From positions 992,001 through 1,056,000 of the forward strand of contig JAJQJQ010000059.1 of assembly GCA_028622995.1 (NCBI GenBank): DNA of 64,000 bases, read 5' to 3'. A model generated the notes under the pieces. That model did not search any database. It was not told the origin of the DNA and saw nothing but the letters and a program-made list of their open reading frames with translations. The DNA is from Panagrolaimus kolymaensis. Its lineage: Eukaryota; Nematoda; Chromadorea; Rhabditida; Panagrolaimidae. The stretch's first letter is position 1; the number at the start of each line of letters is the position of its first letter. Of this stretch, positions 35,450 to 48,479 are shown one piece after another. The translations under genes were made by a program, and so were the position numbers.

Positions 35450-36451
35450 CTTTGTTTTGTTGTTGTTGTAATTTTTCACACAAATTCAACGACGACGAAC
35501 GATAAAGCTTCAGCTTTGCGAATGAAAGAAAAGAAAGTGAAGCAGTTTTCCATTTTTTTTCCTAAAAAAAGTGAAGAATGAAATAATTAGAAATTTGCAT
35601 AATTTGTTGAGAGGAAATTGTGTGAGCGGTTAACCGAAAAGGATGGAAGGCAAAAATTTGGTCGGATCAGATTATTAGCTTATAAATGGCAGAAAGTAAA
35701 AATGTGAATATTTTTATTTATTGAAACTCTATGTATAAATTTTTCTAACTTTGGCTTTCTTGAATAAATTTCTTCATCCTATTTTTTTGAGAAGTAAACC
35801 TAAAATTTATGGGGAAGAATTTGTTACAAACGAACATGTCCCTCTTTTTTTGCTTCATTGTTTTTAAATTTTTCAAGCTTTTCAGAATTCAGGGGCATTT
35901 TCTTAATATTTTTTTGATTAGCGAACAAACATGACTGGAGTTTGACTCTCTTTTTCTTTTCTTAGTGAGGCTTATTATCTTCGTGACTTTGTTGTTTGTT
36001 ACTTCCGCAAACTTTTTTACCTCTTTTTTTGTAATTCTATTTATCTTTTTTTGCCGCCTCGAAAAAAAAAACGGTTTTCTTTTGGTGATTTTTTTGTCGT
36101 TGAATATATTTTTCTCGACGATTTAACATTATTTTTTTGTTTAGCGATCAATGACAGATATGAGACATCTTTCTTTATTCAATGATGCTGTCGCTGAAAC
36201 TTTTTCTTGAGTATTGGTGTAAATTTTTTTCCGAAGTTTTACACTTTTTTTTACGAAATTCAAAAAGTTTAGATTAAATCCTTTATTATTTACATATTTT
36301 TTTTTCACATCAAAACAAATAAATAAGTTTGAGATAATTTCTTGTATAAACAAAAGTTTAATAATCGAAAGCAAAATCTTTTTTTTTTATCTGAAACAAA
36401 AAAAAAACTGACTGACTGACTTGATTCATTGATGAATAAAACATTTTTAAA
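35450..36451. other. Spacer between two minus-strand genes
   Basis: AT-rich; no supported gene. The minus-strand frame at 36374-36141 is Lys/Phe-rich and has no start context or neighbours, so it is not called. Confidence 0.55.
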
Positions 36452-36995
36452 TTAAAGGGTGTTAATAATAAAACTACAAATAGCTAATGGCAATATGATA
36501 GTTGCTAAATATGACGAATGATGTTCAGGAGGTGCTCCTGAAGGATGATGCGTGGTGATGGCACTTGGCATATGATATAACCCAGTGGAATTAAAAATTA
36601 TTCCACCCAAATATTTCTGAAAATTTTTTTTAATTAACAAAAACTTATTTATTGAAAAAATTCAAAAAACAAAAAAGTTAAAATCAAAAAAACTTTACTT
36701 CTTTAAATTCATCGGGTGTCATTCCAGTAATTTTTTCCATGCTCCATTCAGCTGCATCTCCAATGGAATTAATTTCATGTAAATCTTTATATTTGGATTC
36801 AAACGCTCGTAAACGTTGTTGATATTCATCTCCATGAAATTCGAGTCCAAATTTATTCAACAAACTTTCAAAATCTTTTGCTACTTTTGGATCTGGCGTT
36901 GGAATGGCAAAGGATGAAGGAAAAATAAAAATGGATAAAATGGCATAAATGAAAATTACTGTAGGAAACAAAGTAATAATAATTTTGGACGACAT
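36452..36995 (-). CDS. Free-standing I29 cathepsin-propeptide-like protein with hydrophobic tail
   Basis: Exons 36995-36699 and 36616-36452 give 153 residues. A signal peptide covers residues about 1-30. Residues about 38-105 match an I29 inhibitor (cathepsin propeptide) domain: the ERFNIN pattern E-x3-R-x3-F-x2-N-x3-I-x3-N is kept with N to K and I to L changes, followed by MTPDEFKE and KYLGG. No papain-family peptidase domain follows; instead there is a His/Ser/Pro-rich linker and a hydrophobic C-terminal segment (LATIILPLAICSFIINTL), suggesting a GPI anchor or a tail membrane helix. Family knowledge: stand-alone I29 proteins such as CTLA-2 and BCPI inhibit cathepsin L-type proteases, so a surface-held cysteine-protease inhibitor is inferred. 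A TCTACAG acceptor just upstream suggests trans-splicing. Confidence 0.75.
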
Positions 36996-38678
36996 TTTTT
37001 TTTCTGTAGATATTTTTCTTTTAAATAAAAAAATATTAGTTTTTTTTTTCGAGAAAGAAAAATACTAAATTCAAACGTTTTTTTTTGTTGTTGAAAGAAT
37101 GAATATTTTTTTGTCGATTTCTAAGGTTTATAAATAAATCAAAAAAATAATAATAAAAGCAACCGATTGGGTGTTTTGATGTATGTGACCGATCATCATC
37201 GGTGGTGAATGGAATATATTAAAAATTTAGATTAAAAATAAAATGGTTTGATCGCTTACAAAATGAGGCAAGAAATTATGTTTACATATAAATTTTTTTT
37301 TTGATTTATAATATTTAGTTATTTGGACTTTTTTTTTTGTTGCAAAAAATAATAATAAATTTTGTGGGTCGTCAGCTTTTTTTCCTTTGCGGCAGCAAAA
37401 AAAAATGTTTTAACGTTTTTTTTTTATTTACGTGTGGTCGATGGAAAAAAATGTACAAAACACGGAAGTAAACAAACAAGAATCAAAAAAAAAATGTATG
37501 AAATTATAAATTCAAATCCATTTTAAAACTATGGTTGTTTGCTGTAATAAAAAAGTTTTGTTTTGTAAACAATCAACGAAAAAAACAAAACTTACAATAA
37601 ATAATTTTATGCTTTTTCTGAATCATGGATGGATGTTTATTGTTTTATTTAATTTTGCTCAACCCATGAGAATATGATAATAATAATTTGGAAAACAATG
37701 GAGAGATTAATAAACGCAATATAAAAATTTTTTTAAATGAAAAAAATAAAATTCTTTTTTTATTTTTTGCAACGAAATAGCACTGTTTTTTTTTCATTTG
37801 AAGTTATTATGAAAATTTTGGTCTAAATTCGATTTCAATCACGAATTTTATGGAAGGATATTTTTCAAATTCGGTAAAGGGAATTGTAAAACTAAAAAAG
37901 CCATACAGAAGAACACTTCCTTCAATAAAAAATAAATAAATACCAAATGTGTGTTAGCGTATTTTGGAGAGACATCAAAAAAAATGTTGGACAATATACA
38001 AAAAAAAAATGGATGCTTCATAATCGTTTAAAAAATTCATAATATTTCAAAGTTTTCTCTTTTATTTAAATAAAAAAATTCATAATTCTTGTTGCGGTTT
38101 TTGAGAAGCAAGCGACATATCATTTTTCTAATAAAAAAGACAGTCGGTTAAATTAATGAAAAATCATAGAATCATTTTTGTGATGCTTCTTGCTTTTTAA
38201 ATGTGATATTTAATCGAACATTTTTGAGTATTTTCAAAAAAAAGCTTCTTTTTTTTTATTAAAAATTAATACCAAAAACATAAAAACAAATATAACAATT
38301 AATATTATCAAATCCATTGCACAAATTTTTTTACATAAAACATTACAGACTAAAATAATAAAACCAGTCTTTTTTTTGTTCCCATTAAATTTAAAATATC
38401 ACAAAAAAAGGTGTAATAATTATAAAATTAATTTTAAAAAAAATTACACGTATTAACAAAATAATAAAAAAAGAAGGAGGAAGGAAGCTTTTGATTTACT
38501 TGTTACGCGCTTATTTTATATATTTTTTTTTAGCCCGTAACAAGTGTCTTAGAAGAAGAAAAAAAAATTAAATATAAATAAAATTCAGACTGGTTTTTCA
38601 AAAAATATATAAAAATGAAAGAAAAATGAACTATTATGATTTATAATTAAAAAATTTGTTTGGTTTATAAAAGAAAAT
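36996..38678. other. AT-rich intergenic region
   Basis: Homopolymer-rich; no supported coding, RNA or mobile feature. Confidence 0.55.
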
Positions 38679-39554
38679 TTAAATGGAACCACGATGTCCA
38701 AATTCTTTCCATCCAGGTGCAAGATTTTCAGGATTTTCACCGGTTAACAAGAAATGCTAAAAATTAAAAAGAATTACAGATTTATTTTGGATATATTTAA
38801 ATTTCGTTTTAAGTTTTCGTGCTCGGGCCATAAATATTTAAAAAAACCTCTTACAACTAAAATTAATTATAAAAAAGTTGCTTACTTGAAAATCTCGTTG
38901 CATTGGCATCCATTTCGCATTTTCTTCGTCCATAGCTTGTTTATCAAATAAATTTTGGCATAGCTGTTTTTGAACGTTTAATGGAAGTTTGGATGCTGAT
39001 GGAGGTAAACTTGATGAAAGCATTAATGGTTCGGGTGTGGAAGGAATGGATGGGGAATCCCAACCACCACCATTTCTACCGAAATTCATAATATTTGTTG
39101 AATCAAATATATTTGGTGAAGATATTCTTCCGCCGAATGACGAAGATGAAAATTGTTGTTGTTGATTTGGAAAAGCAGCAGCAGGCGATGATGGAATTGC
39201 AATGGGATTCGAAGCAGACGATGAAGACGATGAAGATGGAAAAAAATTGGATGAAAAATATGAATCTGATGTTCGATTACCCATGGTTGTTGATTTAATT
39301 ATTTCATTATTACATCCTCCGATTCTATTATTTCCATTTCCGCCGCTGCCAAGAACCCCAAAATTTAATGTGGATGACGAAGACGAAGCAGACGAGGATG
39401 GAGATAATAATAATGATCCATCACCAAAACCTGATGAAGTTGTAGGAGAATTGGCTGAACAAGGGGATAATAATTCAGAAGTTGAAAGAATACTGCTTTG
39501 ATGATCAAATAAATTTGATGACATTCTTGGAGCAAATGGCGAAGGTGATCGCAT
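38679..39554 (-). CDS. Ser/Asn-rich protein of unknown function
   Basis: Exons 39554-38886 and 38756-38679 give 248 residues. The first 190 residues are Ser-, Gly- and Asn-rich and disordered, with long Ser runs. Residues about 195-248 look conserved in character: LNVQKQLCQNLFDKQ, EENAKWMPMQRDFQ and then TGENPENLAPGWKEFG. There is no signal peptide, so it is cytosolic or nuclear. A TCAG acceptor 6 bases upstream of the ATG supports this start over the longer frame. No family recognised; the short folded C-terminus may be a binding motif. Confidence 0.65.
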
Positions 39555-42500
39555 GATTTTCTGATTTTTTAAATTTAATATTGAGAAAACGAGAAACACT
39601 AACTAAAAAGGAAAATTTTTGATATCCGATTGACCTTCTTTTAAAACTGTTTTTTATAATAAATACACGTCGAATAAGCGCGTTAAAGAAAAAATGAGAG
39701 TAAGAAGGAAGATAAAAGTTAAATGGACAAAAGTCACGCAATTTTTTTTGAGAGATAGTGGACAAACAGGAAAAAATCTCCCATTTTTAGAAATAAAAAA
39801 AGAATGTTAGAGATTGCTGGATTTTAAGTTAAAAAATGGATTTTAAGGGTCTCACATGTAAATCAAAATAGTTAATGAAACTTATATGTAAATTTTATTG
39901 TTTTCAAAAAGCATATCAAAAATAATTATTTCTGAGAGAGAAAAAAGTGTCTAAATAAATTTGTTGCTAAAACTAATAAGCGCAAATAATTTTTCCGAAA
40001 ATAATAAAAGATAACAATAGTTAATTTTTCTCACAAAAAAATGGACGTTGATTAGTTTATCAAAGTATGTAGTATCCTTCGCGAAGGAAAAAAAAGAATA
40101 AAAAAATTTACTTTCATTTTGTTTTTACTTTCTTAAAATATTGCACAACATTGAGTAAAAAAAAGCAGCAACGTTCGAGAATGAGAAAAAAGAAAATTAA
40201 AACTGCGTGAAAAAAAAAACATATCAACAACTTGCGACAGTTCTCGCCGCCTAGCACAAATCATTTTAGTTGATTTAAAAAAGCTGAAAGATTTTATAAT
40301 AAAAAAAACATAGCATAAAAAAGAATTTTCTTTAAAGATAAAAATCCAAAAAACATAAAAATGGAATCCAAAAAGAACTCATTTAATTATTTATTATTCT
40401 CAAATAAATCAAAAAGTCACTTAAAGGATATTACAAAGGAAGAAGAAAAAGAAGAAAAAAAATCTAGTTAGTTGTTTTACATTCAAAAGGAAAAAAAACT
40501 TTTTTTTGTCGGTCAATAAAAAACTTGTAAAAAATAAATGGAGGGATTCCGATATATATATATTTTTTATGATTCATCAAGCAATAATAAAAAAAAGAAG
40601 AGAAAAGGGATTAACTTAGAGAGAGAAAAAAAAATTTGTTTGCTATCGCGCGAGTCCGAAAAAAAATATATATAAAAAAATTAAAAAATGCACGATTCTT
40701 TTTTATTTTTTTAGCAGCAAAAAAAATATGCGAAGAAAACAAAAATGATTCATAGATTTATTATTTTAATACTTTTTAGTATATTATTTTTTTTAATAAC
40801 AGCGGGCAGCAGCTGTAAATCAGCTGTTTTCGTAAGAAATGATCGATCATCCGAGAAAGAAAAAAGAAAGAAAGAAGTTCTCGAAAAATTTTTTAACCAA
40901 AAAAAAAGTTTAATAAATTTAAGGAAAAAAGATATGGATGTAAACAAAAAATAATTAGGTCGTCACGGAAATTGAAATTGGGTTAGTGAAACTTAAAAAT
41001 TAATTGGATTAGTAAAATTTAAAGTGAAATCAGAAATGGAAAAAGTTGTATTCATACATACGGGCAAGAAAATATTAACAGTAATCAAAAAGTTATTTTT
41101 CTACCATTTTTCAAAAAATAAGAGTAAGCAAAAAATGGGGAATATTGCAAAAACATGTTACTTTCCTCACGCTACGCTACGTGAGACAAAAATATTTTTT
41201 TGATTTTCAGAGAAAACTAAAACTAAAAATAAAAAAAATAAGGCCTTCCCAGAAACGACAGTAAACAAGAAAGCAACGCCCAAAAAAATATTACTATCTT
41301 TCATGGGAAACAAAAGAAAAAAACAAGTTCGTTCGAATAAACTGAAACCGCCGCAAACCAAAATAAAAACAAAAGAAAAAAAAGCACTCATTAAAAAAAT
41401 ATTCCCAAGCATCAAAATAAAAAAAATTAAAAAACACGTAAAAAATCAGACAACAGAAAACCAGGCTGAATTGAAGAAAAAAAATCCGTAAACATCATCA
41501 TCTTTGTCTTGAGTCTCTTCTCCTTGACAGACTGCCTATTTTTTTTTCTTGCCTCCTCCTTTATTTTAAAAAAAAATTCCATAAACAACTCTCTCAAACA
41601 AAACAAAAAAAATTTTTTTTGAAGAAAGAAAAATAAGTCGTTAAAAATTTTTTTCTTCTTCAAATGTTTGTTTTTTTATTTGTGATTTTTGTTTTAAGTG
41701 TGTCGTTTGCTTTTTTTCCCTATTTTTTGTAACAAAAAATATAAAAAAGCAGACGATTATTGGGATATAAAATGGTGGAAGTGAGATAAAACAAAAAAAC
41801 AAGGAAGAAAAAAAAAGAAGGATACATAAAAGATGAAAAAGCAAAAATAAATGAAAAACAGCTGCCTGCTGTCTGTGAATAAATAATAATAATAACATTT
41901 GAGGGAATGAAAACAAAAAAATAAACCAACAACAACATGGAAGTGATTTATAAAAACATAAATCAGCAACGTTGATAGTAACTTAAAAAAATGATAATAT
42001 GATTATTATCTTCTTGGTGGTGGAAGATAGGGAAAAGTGACAGTAATAAAAATTTGCAAAATATTGTATAAAAAATGTTACTATTATCTTTTTGTCATCA
42101 ACACCAAAAAGCTACAAATAAATCTTATAATAATATTTTTTTACAATTAATAATTATGTATATATATTTTTATGCTTGGATAAATAAAGAAAAAATAAAA
42201 ATAATTCAACCAAAAACAAAAATTGAGGATAGGATGTCTGAGAAATTTAAAAATAAATATATTCTCAAAAAAACACGCTGCAAACAAACAAAAAAGTTTT
42301 TTGAGCAAAAATAAATATAACAAAAAAATAACCTTTTCTCTTTCTTGAGTGACATTTATTTTTCTTTCTTCCTCATTTTTCAATTTTTATTTTTTTGAGG
42401 CTGTTGGCCATCCCGATTAAATAAAAAACAAAAGTGGTTGGTCGGTCATCTTTGGTCCACTATTCTCATTTTTTCTTTTTTTCCATTTCCAACTGACTGA

Positions 42501-45378
42501 CACGAGAGTGAGAAAAGTAAAAAACAGAGAAACAAAGCAGAGAAACGAAAGTAAAAAAAACCAAAAAAAGGAGCTTATTTATTTATGCATTTTTTTTTTC
42601 TGGAACAAATCCCACTATTTTTTTTTGCGGCGGGGTTTTCCAAAAACTTTCATTTTTTTGGATACGTTTAAAACAAGTTTATTGTTTTTTTCCAATTAAT
42701 TATTTTCCAGCTGAATATTAAAAAAAAAATACGCCTGTTTACCCTACTTTTTTTTATACTATTTTTATTATTATTTTTTTTGGAAATCCTTAAAACAAAA
42801 AAAATATTATACGTATAGCAAAATAATTGAGGCTACGTCTAGTTTCTCTCTTTTTTTTTACTTCTGTTTTCATGGAATTAAAAAAAATTATTATGCAATA
42901 TGTTTTGATGTTTTTTTTCTTTTCTTCGTCAGTGATAGAGGAAAGAAAAAAAAATTCCAGACAAGTAAATAAACGAAATATTTTTTTTGCGCTTATAAAC
43001 AACAAATTATTTTGGCCTCTCAACGAAAGTTTTAAGAATTATAACAAAGTTTTTGGTTTCAAAGCGAAATCTTCTGTAAAATTAGAGAAAAAATTCCAAT
43101 ACAATTTGACGTAATTTTTTTGTTGTTGCTTGAAATACAAGTTTTTTTTATTCCTGGATTCAAAATAAATAATTTTTTTAAAGCTTCAAAAGGAATAAAA
43201 GGAAAAATATTTTTGTTTATCATTTTAGCCCTTTATTTTAGTTTAGAAGGAGGAGGACCCTTAAGCAAAACATAGAAGAAAAAAAATAGAAAGAAAAAAA
43301 GAAGGAAAACAAGTATTCTTTTACTACGTGCTTTCCCGCTCTTTTTTTGAGGATTGAAAAAAAGTTACATACAAAAAAAACAAAAACACCCAAATAAATA
43401 CAATAATTAACATTAAGCAAAACCAGAAATTTTTTTTGAATTGTGTTATTTTTCTTGCATAAATCCTAAAAAATAAACTGAAAGCAACATGAAAATGATA
43501 AAAAAAATTGAGAGCCTCTACCGTATTCTTAGGAGAATTAAAAATTCAGCTGATATTGCTGGATCGGTGGTTGAAAGAAACCAAAAAACAAATTTGATTT
43601 GCCCCACATTTTTTTAAATCCAATCGCCGCATTTCCGATGTAGTTATTATAAAATTGAAAACAATCTTTCATATTTTGTTTTCAAAAAGTAAAATATTTT
43701 TTGTTGTTGCAGAAAAGTGTGTGCTTTAGTTTTTTTTTGTAACACTTGATTTTTTTAAAATCACAACAAAAAATAATTGTTTTTGACCCAAAAAAGTTTT
43801 TACAATATTTTCACTAAAAAGAAAACCATTTTTATCTTAATAAATCAGCCAATTTTAAATTATTAAAACACTTTTAGTTATCCAAAAATCAAAAAAAGAA
43901 TATCCTTATGGCTTACAATCATCATCACCTCGAGAGGCAGCCGAAAATGTTCAAAACTTCAAAATTTTTTTAAACTAAATTTAAAACATTAAAAACCAGC
44001 ACCGTCGTCGCCTCCAAAAATATTATTTATAAAAAAACGTTGAAAATTGAAGCCAGCAAAAAAATAATAATATATTTTTGTGTTTTGACCAAAAATAAAT
44101 AATTTTTATTTATTTATTTCGATTTTTTTAGAATTTATTTATCCGCTTTTTTTGCTTCCTTTTTTTCTTCGTTTGGGTACTTTAGGCTAGCTTCATGAAG
44201 TTCATGGATTAAAAAAAATTTATAAGGAAAAACAACAAAAATGAGGAAAGCCTGCCTTTTCCTCCTTCCAAAAAATAAATGGCAACAACCCAACAGCTCA
44301 ACCGCCAAGTTTTTTTGAAGAGAGTTTTGTTGTCGTCTTTGCTGTTTATGTGTTTTCGTGTTTATGTCAAAAAAAATTGTCTATTTTTTTAGTCTGGGGA
44401 ATATAAATATTTACTTCGCTCTTTATTTTTCTTATTTTATTTCCTCTATAGTCGTTTGCTATTTTTGTGATTTTTAGTTTTAAAAATTAAAAAAGAAAAA
44501 AACACTGTAATAAAATGAAAAAAAGAGAAACCGCAGAGGTGTAAAAAAAGTTTGTTTGGTATATTTTTTTGTTTTATAATGCAAAAAAAAACTAACTAAC
44601 AAAAACAAAGCAGAAAAATATTAGCAACGCAGTTTACAAAAAAAAGAAAGAAAGAACAGAAAAAAAAATGTATATAGGAATTTTCGCATTTGACATTGAA
44701 CTCATATGTTCGAAAATTTAAATCCATGAACTAAAAAGATTGGGGAAAAAGAAGCAAAGGTAAAACATAGAAATTGGTAGCAACAAAATGAAGAAAAAGA
44801 ATATGAAAGAATAAAACCAACAAAAAAAAGTCCAAAAAAAATGGTTAATTTGAAAACTAAAAATTTTTGTTTATAGCTTTCTTTCTTCTTTTTTTTAACT
44901 GATGATGCTACTTGACATAACATTTTTGCTTTTATCACAACATTTGAAAACCAAAAAGAAGTAAATTATGAAAGTAAAGCAAAAATCAAAAAATGAAGAA
45001 AAAAATTTGTTCATCGAAAAAAAAATAAAACACATGTGTACTAATTTTTTTAATTCCCTAAAAAACATTTTATTTTAGAAGCAAACAACGACTGTCTTTT
45101 GGAAGTTTACAAAAAATAAAACCCAGAGATTTAGACAGTTTTTTGGAAACATTGATTATCAGTTTCAATCAAAAATGTTAAACAAAAACCTTTTTAATCT
45201 CGTGATACTGTAGCTCGAGGAAGAGAAACTTCTTCCCCTAAAAAAAGCAAGCTGCAAGTTGCAAGCAAGCGAAAACATTGCCGCTGCTTGTTTCTCTTTT
45301 TTTCAAGAGAAGCTTTCGTCTTTCATTCTTTAGCATTTTTTTGTTGTAAGTGAAAACATTTATTTCATCAATCAAAAT
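39555..45378. other. Long gene-poor AT-rich region
   Basis: About 5.8 kb of homopolymer-rich DNA. One small ORF at 40745 is listed separately as a weak candidate. Other open frames are Lys- or Phe-rich artefacts of A and T tracts. It may contain regulatory DNA for TAF4 and for the Ser-rich gene, which are divergent. Confidence 0.5.
40745..40954 (+). CDS. Possible small secreted peptide (weak)
   Basis: Codes for 69 residues beginning with a strongly hydrophobic, signal-peptide-like stretch (FIILILFSILFFLITAG) and ending in a Lys/Glu-rich tail. A TTTTTTAG acceptor lies about 33 bases upstream. However, the frame is A- and T-driven, there is no conserved motif, and no second exon joins in phase. 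It may be chance. Confidence 0.25.
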   Translation: MIHRFIILILFSILFFLITAGSSCKSAVFVRNDRSSEKEKRKKEVLEKFFNQKKSLINLRKKDMDVNKK

Positions 45379-47105
45379 ATGCATCAAAGTGAACCTCTTT
45401 CAAATCCGCAGCCGCCAAATCCTCCACTTGTAAGTTTTTTGATTAAATTTCGAAACAAAAATTATCTATCGTTAAATTTTTAGCTTGTACCAATGCCACT
45501 GGTATCAAATCAACTTGGTCATGTGTTATTCAAATTATTGCAAATAGCTGGTGGTAAAAGCAGTGGGATAGCAGCCGTTTATCATATCAAGAAATTAATT
45601 CAGGTTCGTTTTATTTATCCTTTGATGCTCGCTTTTTGGTTCAATGACATTTCACATTTATGCGCTGTTATTAACATTTTGTGTTGCTTTTGATATTTGT
45701 GATATGTATTAAGTAAAAAAAAGCATGTTGTGGTTCATATTTACAAACTTATCATTGCTTTTTTTAATGCACATCGTAACACTCCATTTTCAGGCTCTTC
45801 TTAAATGTACTATTTCTCCTCAACATTTTGTGAAAAATATTATGCCTGTTTTTGGAAGCTATCAACCAGTTTATGTTCAATTGATTATACGAGAATTGAA
45901 TGGATTACTTAGAGCAATGGATCAAGGAGAATTTTCCATTTTAACAAAAATGAGAGACACTAATTTAGATGAAGAATATCATAGAATTACTCAACAACAA
46001 AATGCTAAATTGGTGGCTGCATCTTCTTCTTCTCCTACTCGTATTCCAGCACCTAAACCAAGTGCTAATGTTCTTATTCCTATGGTTTCAATGAATAATG
46101 AAATTGATAACGATTTTGATGTAAGCTTGTTTGTTATTAGACTTGTCAAGGATGTTTGTAGTTCGTAAATTTATAGGAATTTTGTATTACTTTTGTTAAC
46201 TTTTTAGATCGATGCTCCATCTGAACCTCAACGACCTTTATTAATCACTTCTCAACCTTTTGCTGTTTCACTACCGATCACTCAAGGTTCTCAACACAAG
46301 GAAAAAGAAGATGAAGAAGTGCCAAATTCTCAACCATCAAGCAAAGCTAAAGATAGTCAAATCATTTCTGAAGATGATAATGCTCTTCCAGCTTCTCTTG
46401 GTTCGTCAATTACTTCACCAACAGCGAAAGTTCAACAACATCTTCCACCAAAACCAATATATGATGAATCTGATAATGAAATCATCAACGTTCAAGCTGT
46501 ACTAAACTTTTCAAATTCATCATCAGAAACTCCCATTTTCAAATCAATCACCAAAGATGCTGTTATCCTTCTTGGAGAATATGTTGAAGTCCAATTTCGT
46601 AAACTTTTGGCTGATTCTATCAAAGCTGCAAAACACCGAACTGCATCATTTTCAACAGAATTATTCAATCCTGCTTCAGATGTGCGACAACAATTGAATA
46701 TTTTGGATGCATATTATTTGGCTCAAGATGGCATGAACAACTCAAATAATAATGATCATTTTATTGCAAAAAGTGTAAGTTCTTTGTTTTCTTTACCTTT
46801 GATTCTTCTCTGTTTGTTAGAGTCGTCGACGTGAATTTACTGATACTCAAAATGAAATGAATGAAGCTGCTTTAGCTGCACTTGGTGGAAGAAAACGTAA
46901 TTTTGCTGCGATTTCCAAAGCTCCTGCTGGACAACAACGACCATCAACAAGATCTCATCCTATGAATGTCAAGACGCTAAAGATTACCGCTCAAGATGTC
47001 CTCTTTGCCATTGAAAAAGATGATCGCCTCATCAATTCACGTGTTTATCGAAGCATTCTTTATGTGGGAAATTTATCAACCTTTTCACAATCTGCAAAAT
47101 TTTAG
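45379..47105 (+). CDS. taf-4: TFIID subunit TAF4
   Basis: Exons 45379-45429, 45484-45603, 45794-46120, 46208-46774 and 46821-47105 give 449 residues. Residues about 25-90 form a TAFH/NHR1-type helical domain (AVYHIKKLIQALLKCTISPQ, QLIIRELNGLLRAM). A Ser/Pro-rich linker follows. The C-terminal part shows the TAF4 family pattern: a histone-fold region with LLGEYVEVQFRKLL, then FNPASDVRQQLNILDAYY, AALAALGGRKR, and a final LKITAQDVLFAIEKD segment. Family knowledge: TAF4 pairs with TAF12 through this histone fold inside TFIID and supports RNA polymerase II transcription. Short for the family; the N-terminal Gln/Pro region of insect and vertebrate TAF4 is absent. Confidence 0.88.
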
Positions 47106-47534
47106 GGTTTTTTTGTTGTTGTGATTTCTTTTTGTTGTTTTTTGTTTAATGTTTTTATGCAGTAATAAAGTTTTATATTGTAATGATTTGGATTTTGTGC
47201 TTTCTCATAAACTAGTGAAATTAGCTGCTTTTCATGGTCAGTGAAATTCTTGGTCTGGTTTCTTTTGTTTGTGAAACCGAGTTGCATCGCACTAATTTGA
47301 GAGTTGCAATAAGTTTGAAGGTATCTTTTTAAGCCTTTTCCAACGGTAAAGCAAATCCATATAATGGTATCCATTCGTTTTCTTTGCAACTACACATATA
47401 GTTGACAACTCAATCACCCATAAACACAAGAAAAAGTTAGGTTGTTTAATCAATTTATTTTACATACATACATACAAAGTATTTTCCACAAAATTCTATC
47501 AAATTGTTACATATGTTAGTAAAAAAGTGTATGT
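47106..47534. other. Convergent spacer after TAF4
   Basis: Contains the TAF4 3' UTR and a short CATA repeat at about 47464-47476. The minus-strand open frame at 47389-47102 overlaps the TAF4 stop and lacks support. Confidence 0.55.
47164..47169 (+). terminator. Poly(A) signal of TAF4
   Basis: AATAAA 58 bases after the stop codon. Confidence 0.65.
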
Positions 47535-47888
47535 TTAAGGATTATATTCATATGTTTGATGTTTGCGTGGTGGACCAGCATTGTTGTTGTTGTTGTTATT
47601 AAGCCATTCACGATGAAATTGTTTCTTTCCACCTTCAATTGAAGTTGCACCAGTATGAGTCCATTGAGTTGTAGCATTATTGACATTTTGTTGATGATTT
47701 AAAGTTGTTGAAGAAATTTCTGATGGACGAAATGCTCCAGATGTAACAGCCATTAATACATTTTCTTTATGATCAGGAATGGCATTTTTATCATGTGAAA
47801 CAGATGCAGCAGCAGCACCAACATCAGCAGATGAACATTGTTGTTGAGTTGAATTAAGATTTGGAGTTGATGTACTTGGTTGAGCCAT
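47535..47888 (-). CDS. Small disordered protein of unknown function
   Basis: Single exon, 117 residues, from the ATG at 47888. The sequence is Ser/Thr/Gln-rich with an Ala run and, near the end, seven consecutive Asn residues encoded by a short trinucleotide repeat. A middle segment (ENVLMAVTSGAFRPSEIS) looks less random and may be a conserved short motif. No signal peptide, TM or Cys. Balanced codon use and a complete frame between two real genes support it as coding, but no family is recognised. An upstream in-frame extension is possible but less likely. Confidence 0.55.
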   Translation of the reverse strand: MAQPSTSTPNLNSTQQQCSSADVGAAAASVSHDKNAIPDHKENVLMAVTSGAFRPSEISSTTLNHQQNVNNATTQWTHTGATSIEGGKKQFHREWLNNNNNNNAGPPRKHQTYEYNP

Positions 47889-48479
47889 AATAATAATATC
47901 ACCAATATTTTTGAGAGAAGACTGAAGAATGTACGCGAGATTGAACGAACGAATGAAAAAAGTGATCAAAAAGTGAAAAAGTTTGATGGAAAATGAAAAC
48001 AGTTTATTGGCTGGCTGTCAAAGAGAATGAAAAAATTTACATAAAGTATGGGAATGGAATAAAATTTTGTAAAAAAAATTAATTAAAGGCTTTAAACTTG
48101 TGCTAACAAAAGGCAAATTAATAAGGTTTATTCTTTTACAATTCGATAATTAACTCTTACAGAAACGGTATAAATTGCTTCAATACCCAACTCAAAAAAT
48201 TTTTTAAACCACCGCCGAATGCAGTCATTTTTAATGGGAAAAAAATAAGAAAGCTAACACTCAGCCAAATCAACAAAGCCCAAACTTTCATTTTTCTTCA
48301 TTGCATTTTCTTTAAATTTTGTATCGCCTTCGTTGAAACTGTTTTTCGATATAATTTGCATATTTATAATTTTTGCATTATTCATTCATTCATTTTTCAG
48401 CAGCTCAAAAAGTTATAAATATGAGTGAATGTCGTCAACTCATTTCGTTTCATTCAATCAAAAATCAAAGTTTGAAAGA
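47889..48479. other. Divergent promoter region
   Basis: Between the small unknown gene (minus) and the serine protease (plus). AT-rich; no gene seen. Confidence 0.55.

Noticed and set aside
41303..41491. Lys-rich open frame preceded by an acceptor at 41210
   Set aside because: Composition is explained by A-rich DNA, and no upstream exon joins in phase with the signal-peptide ORF at 40745.
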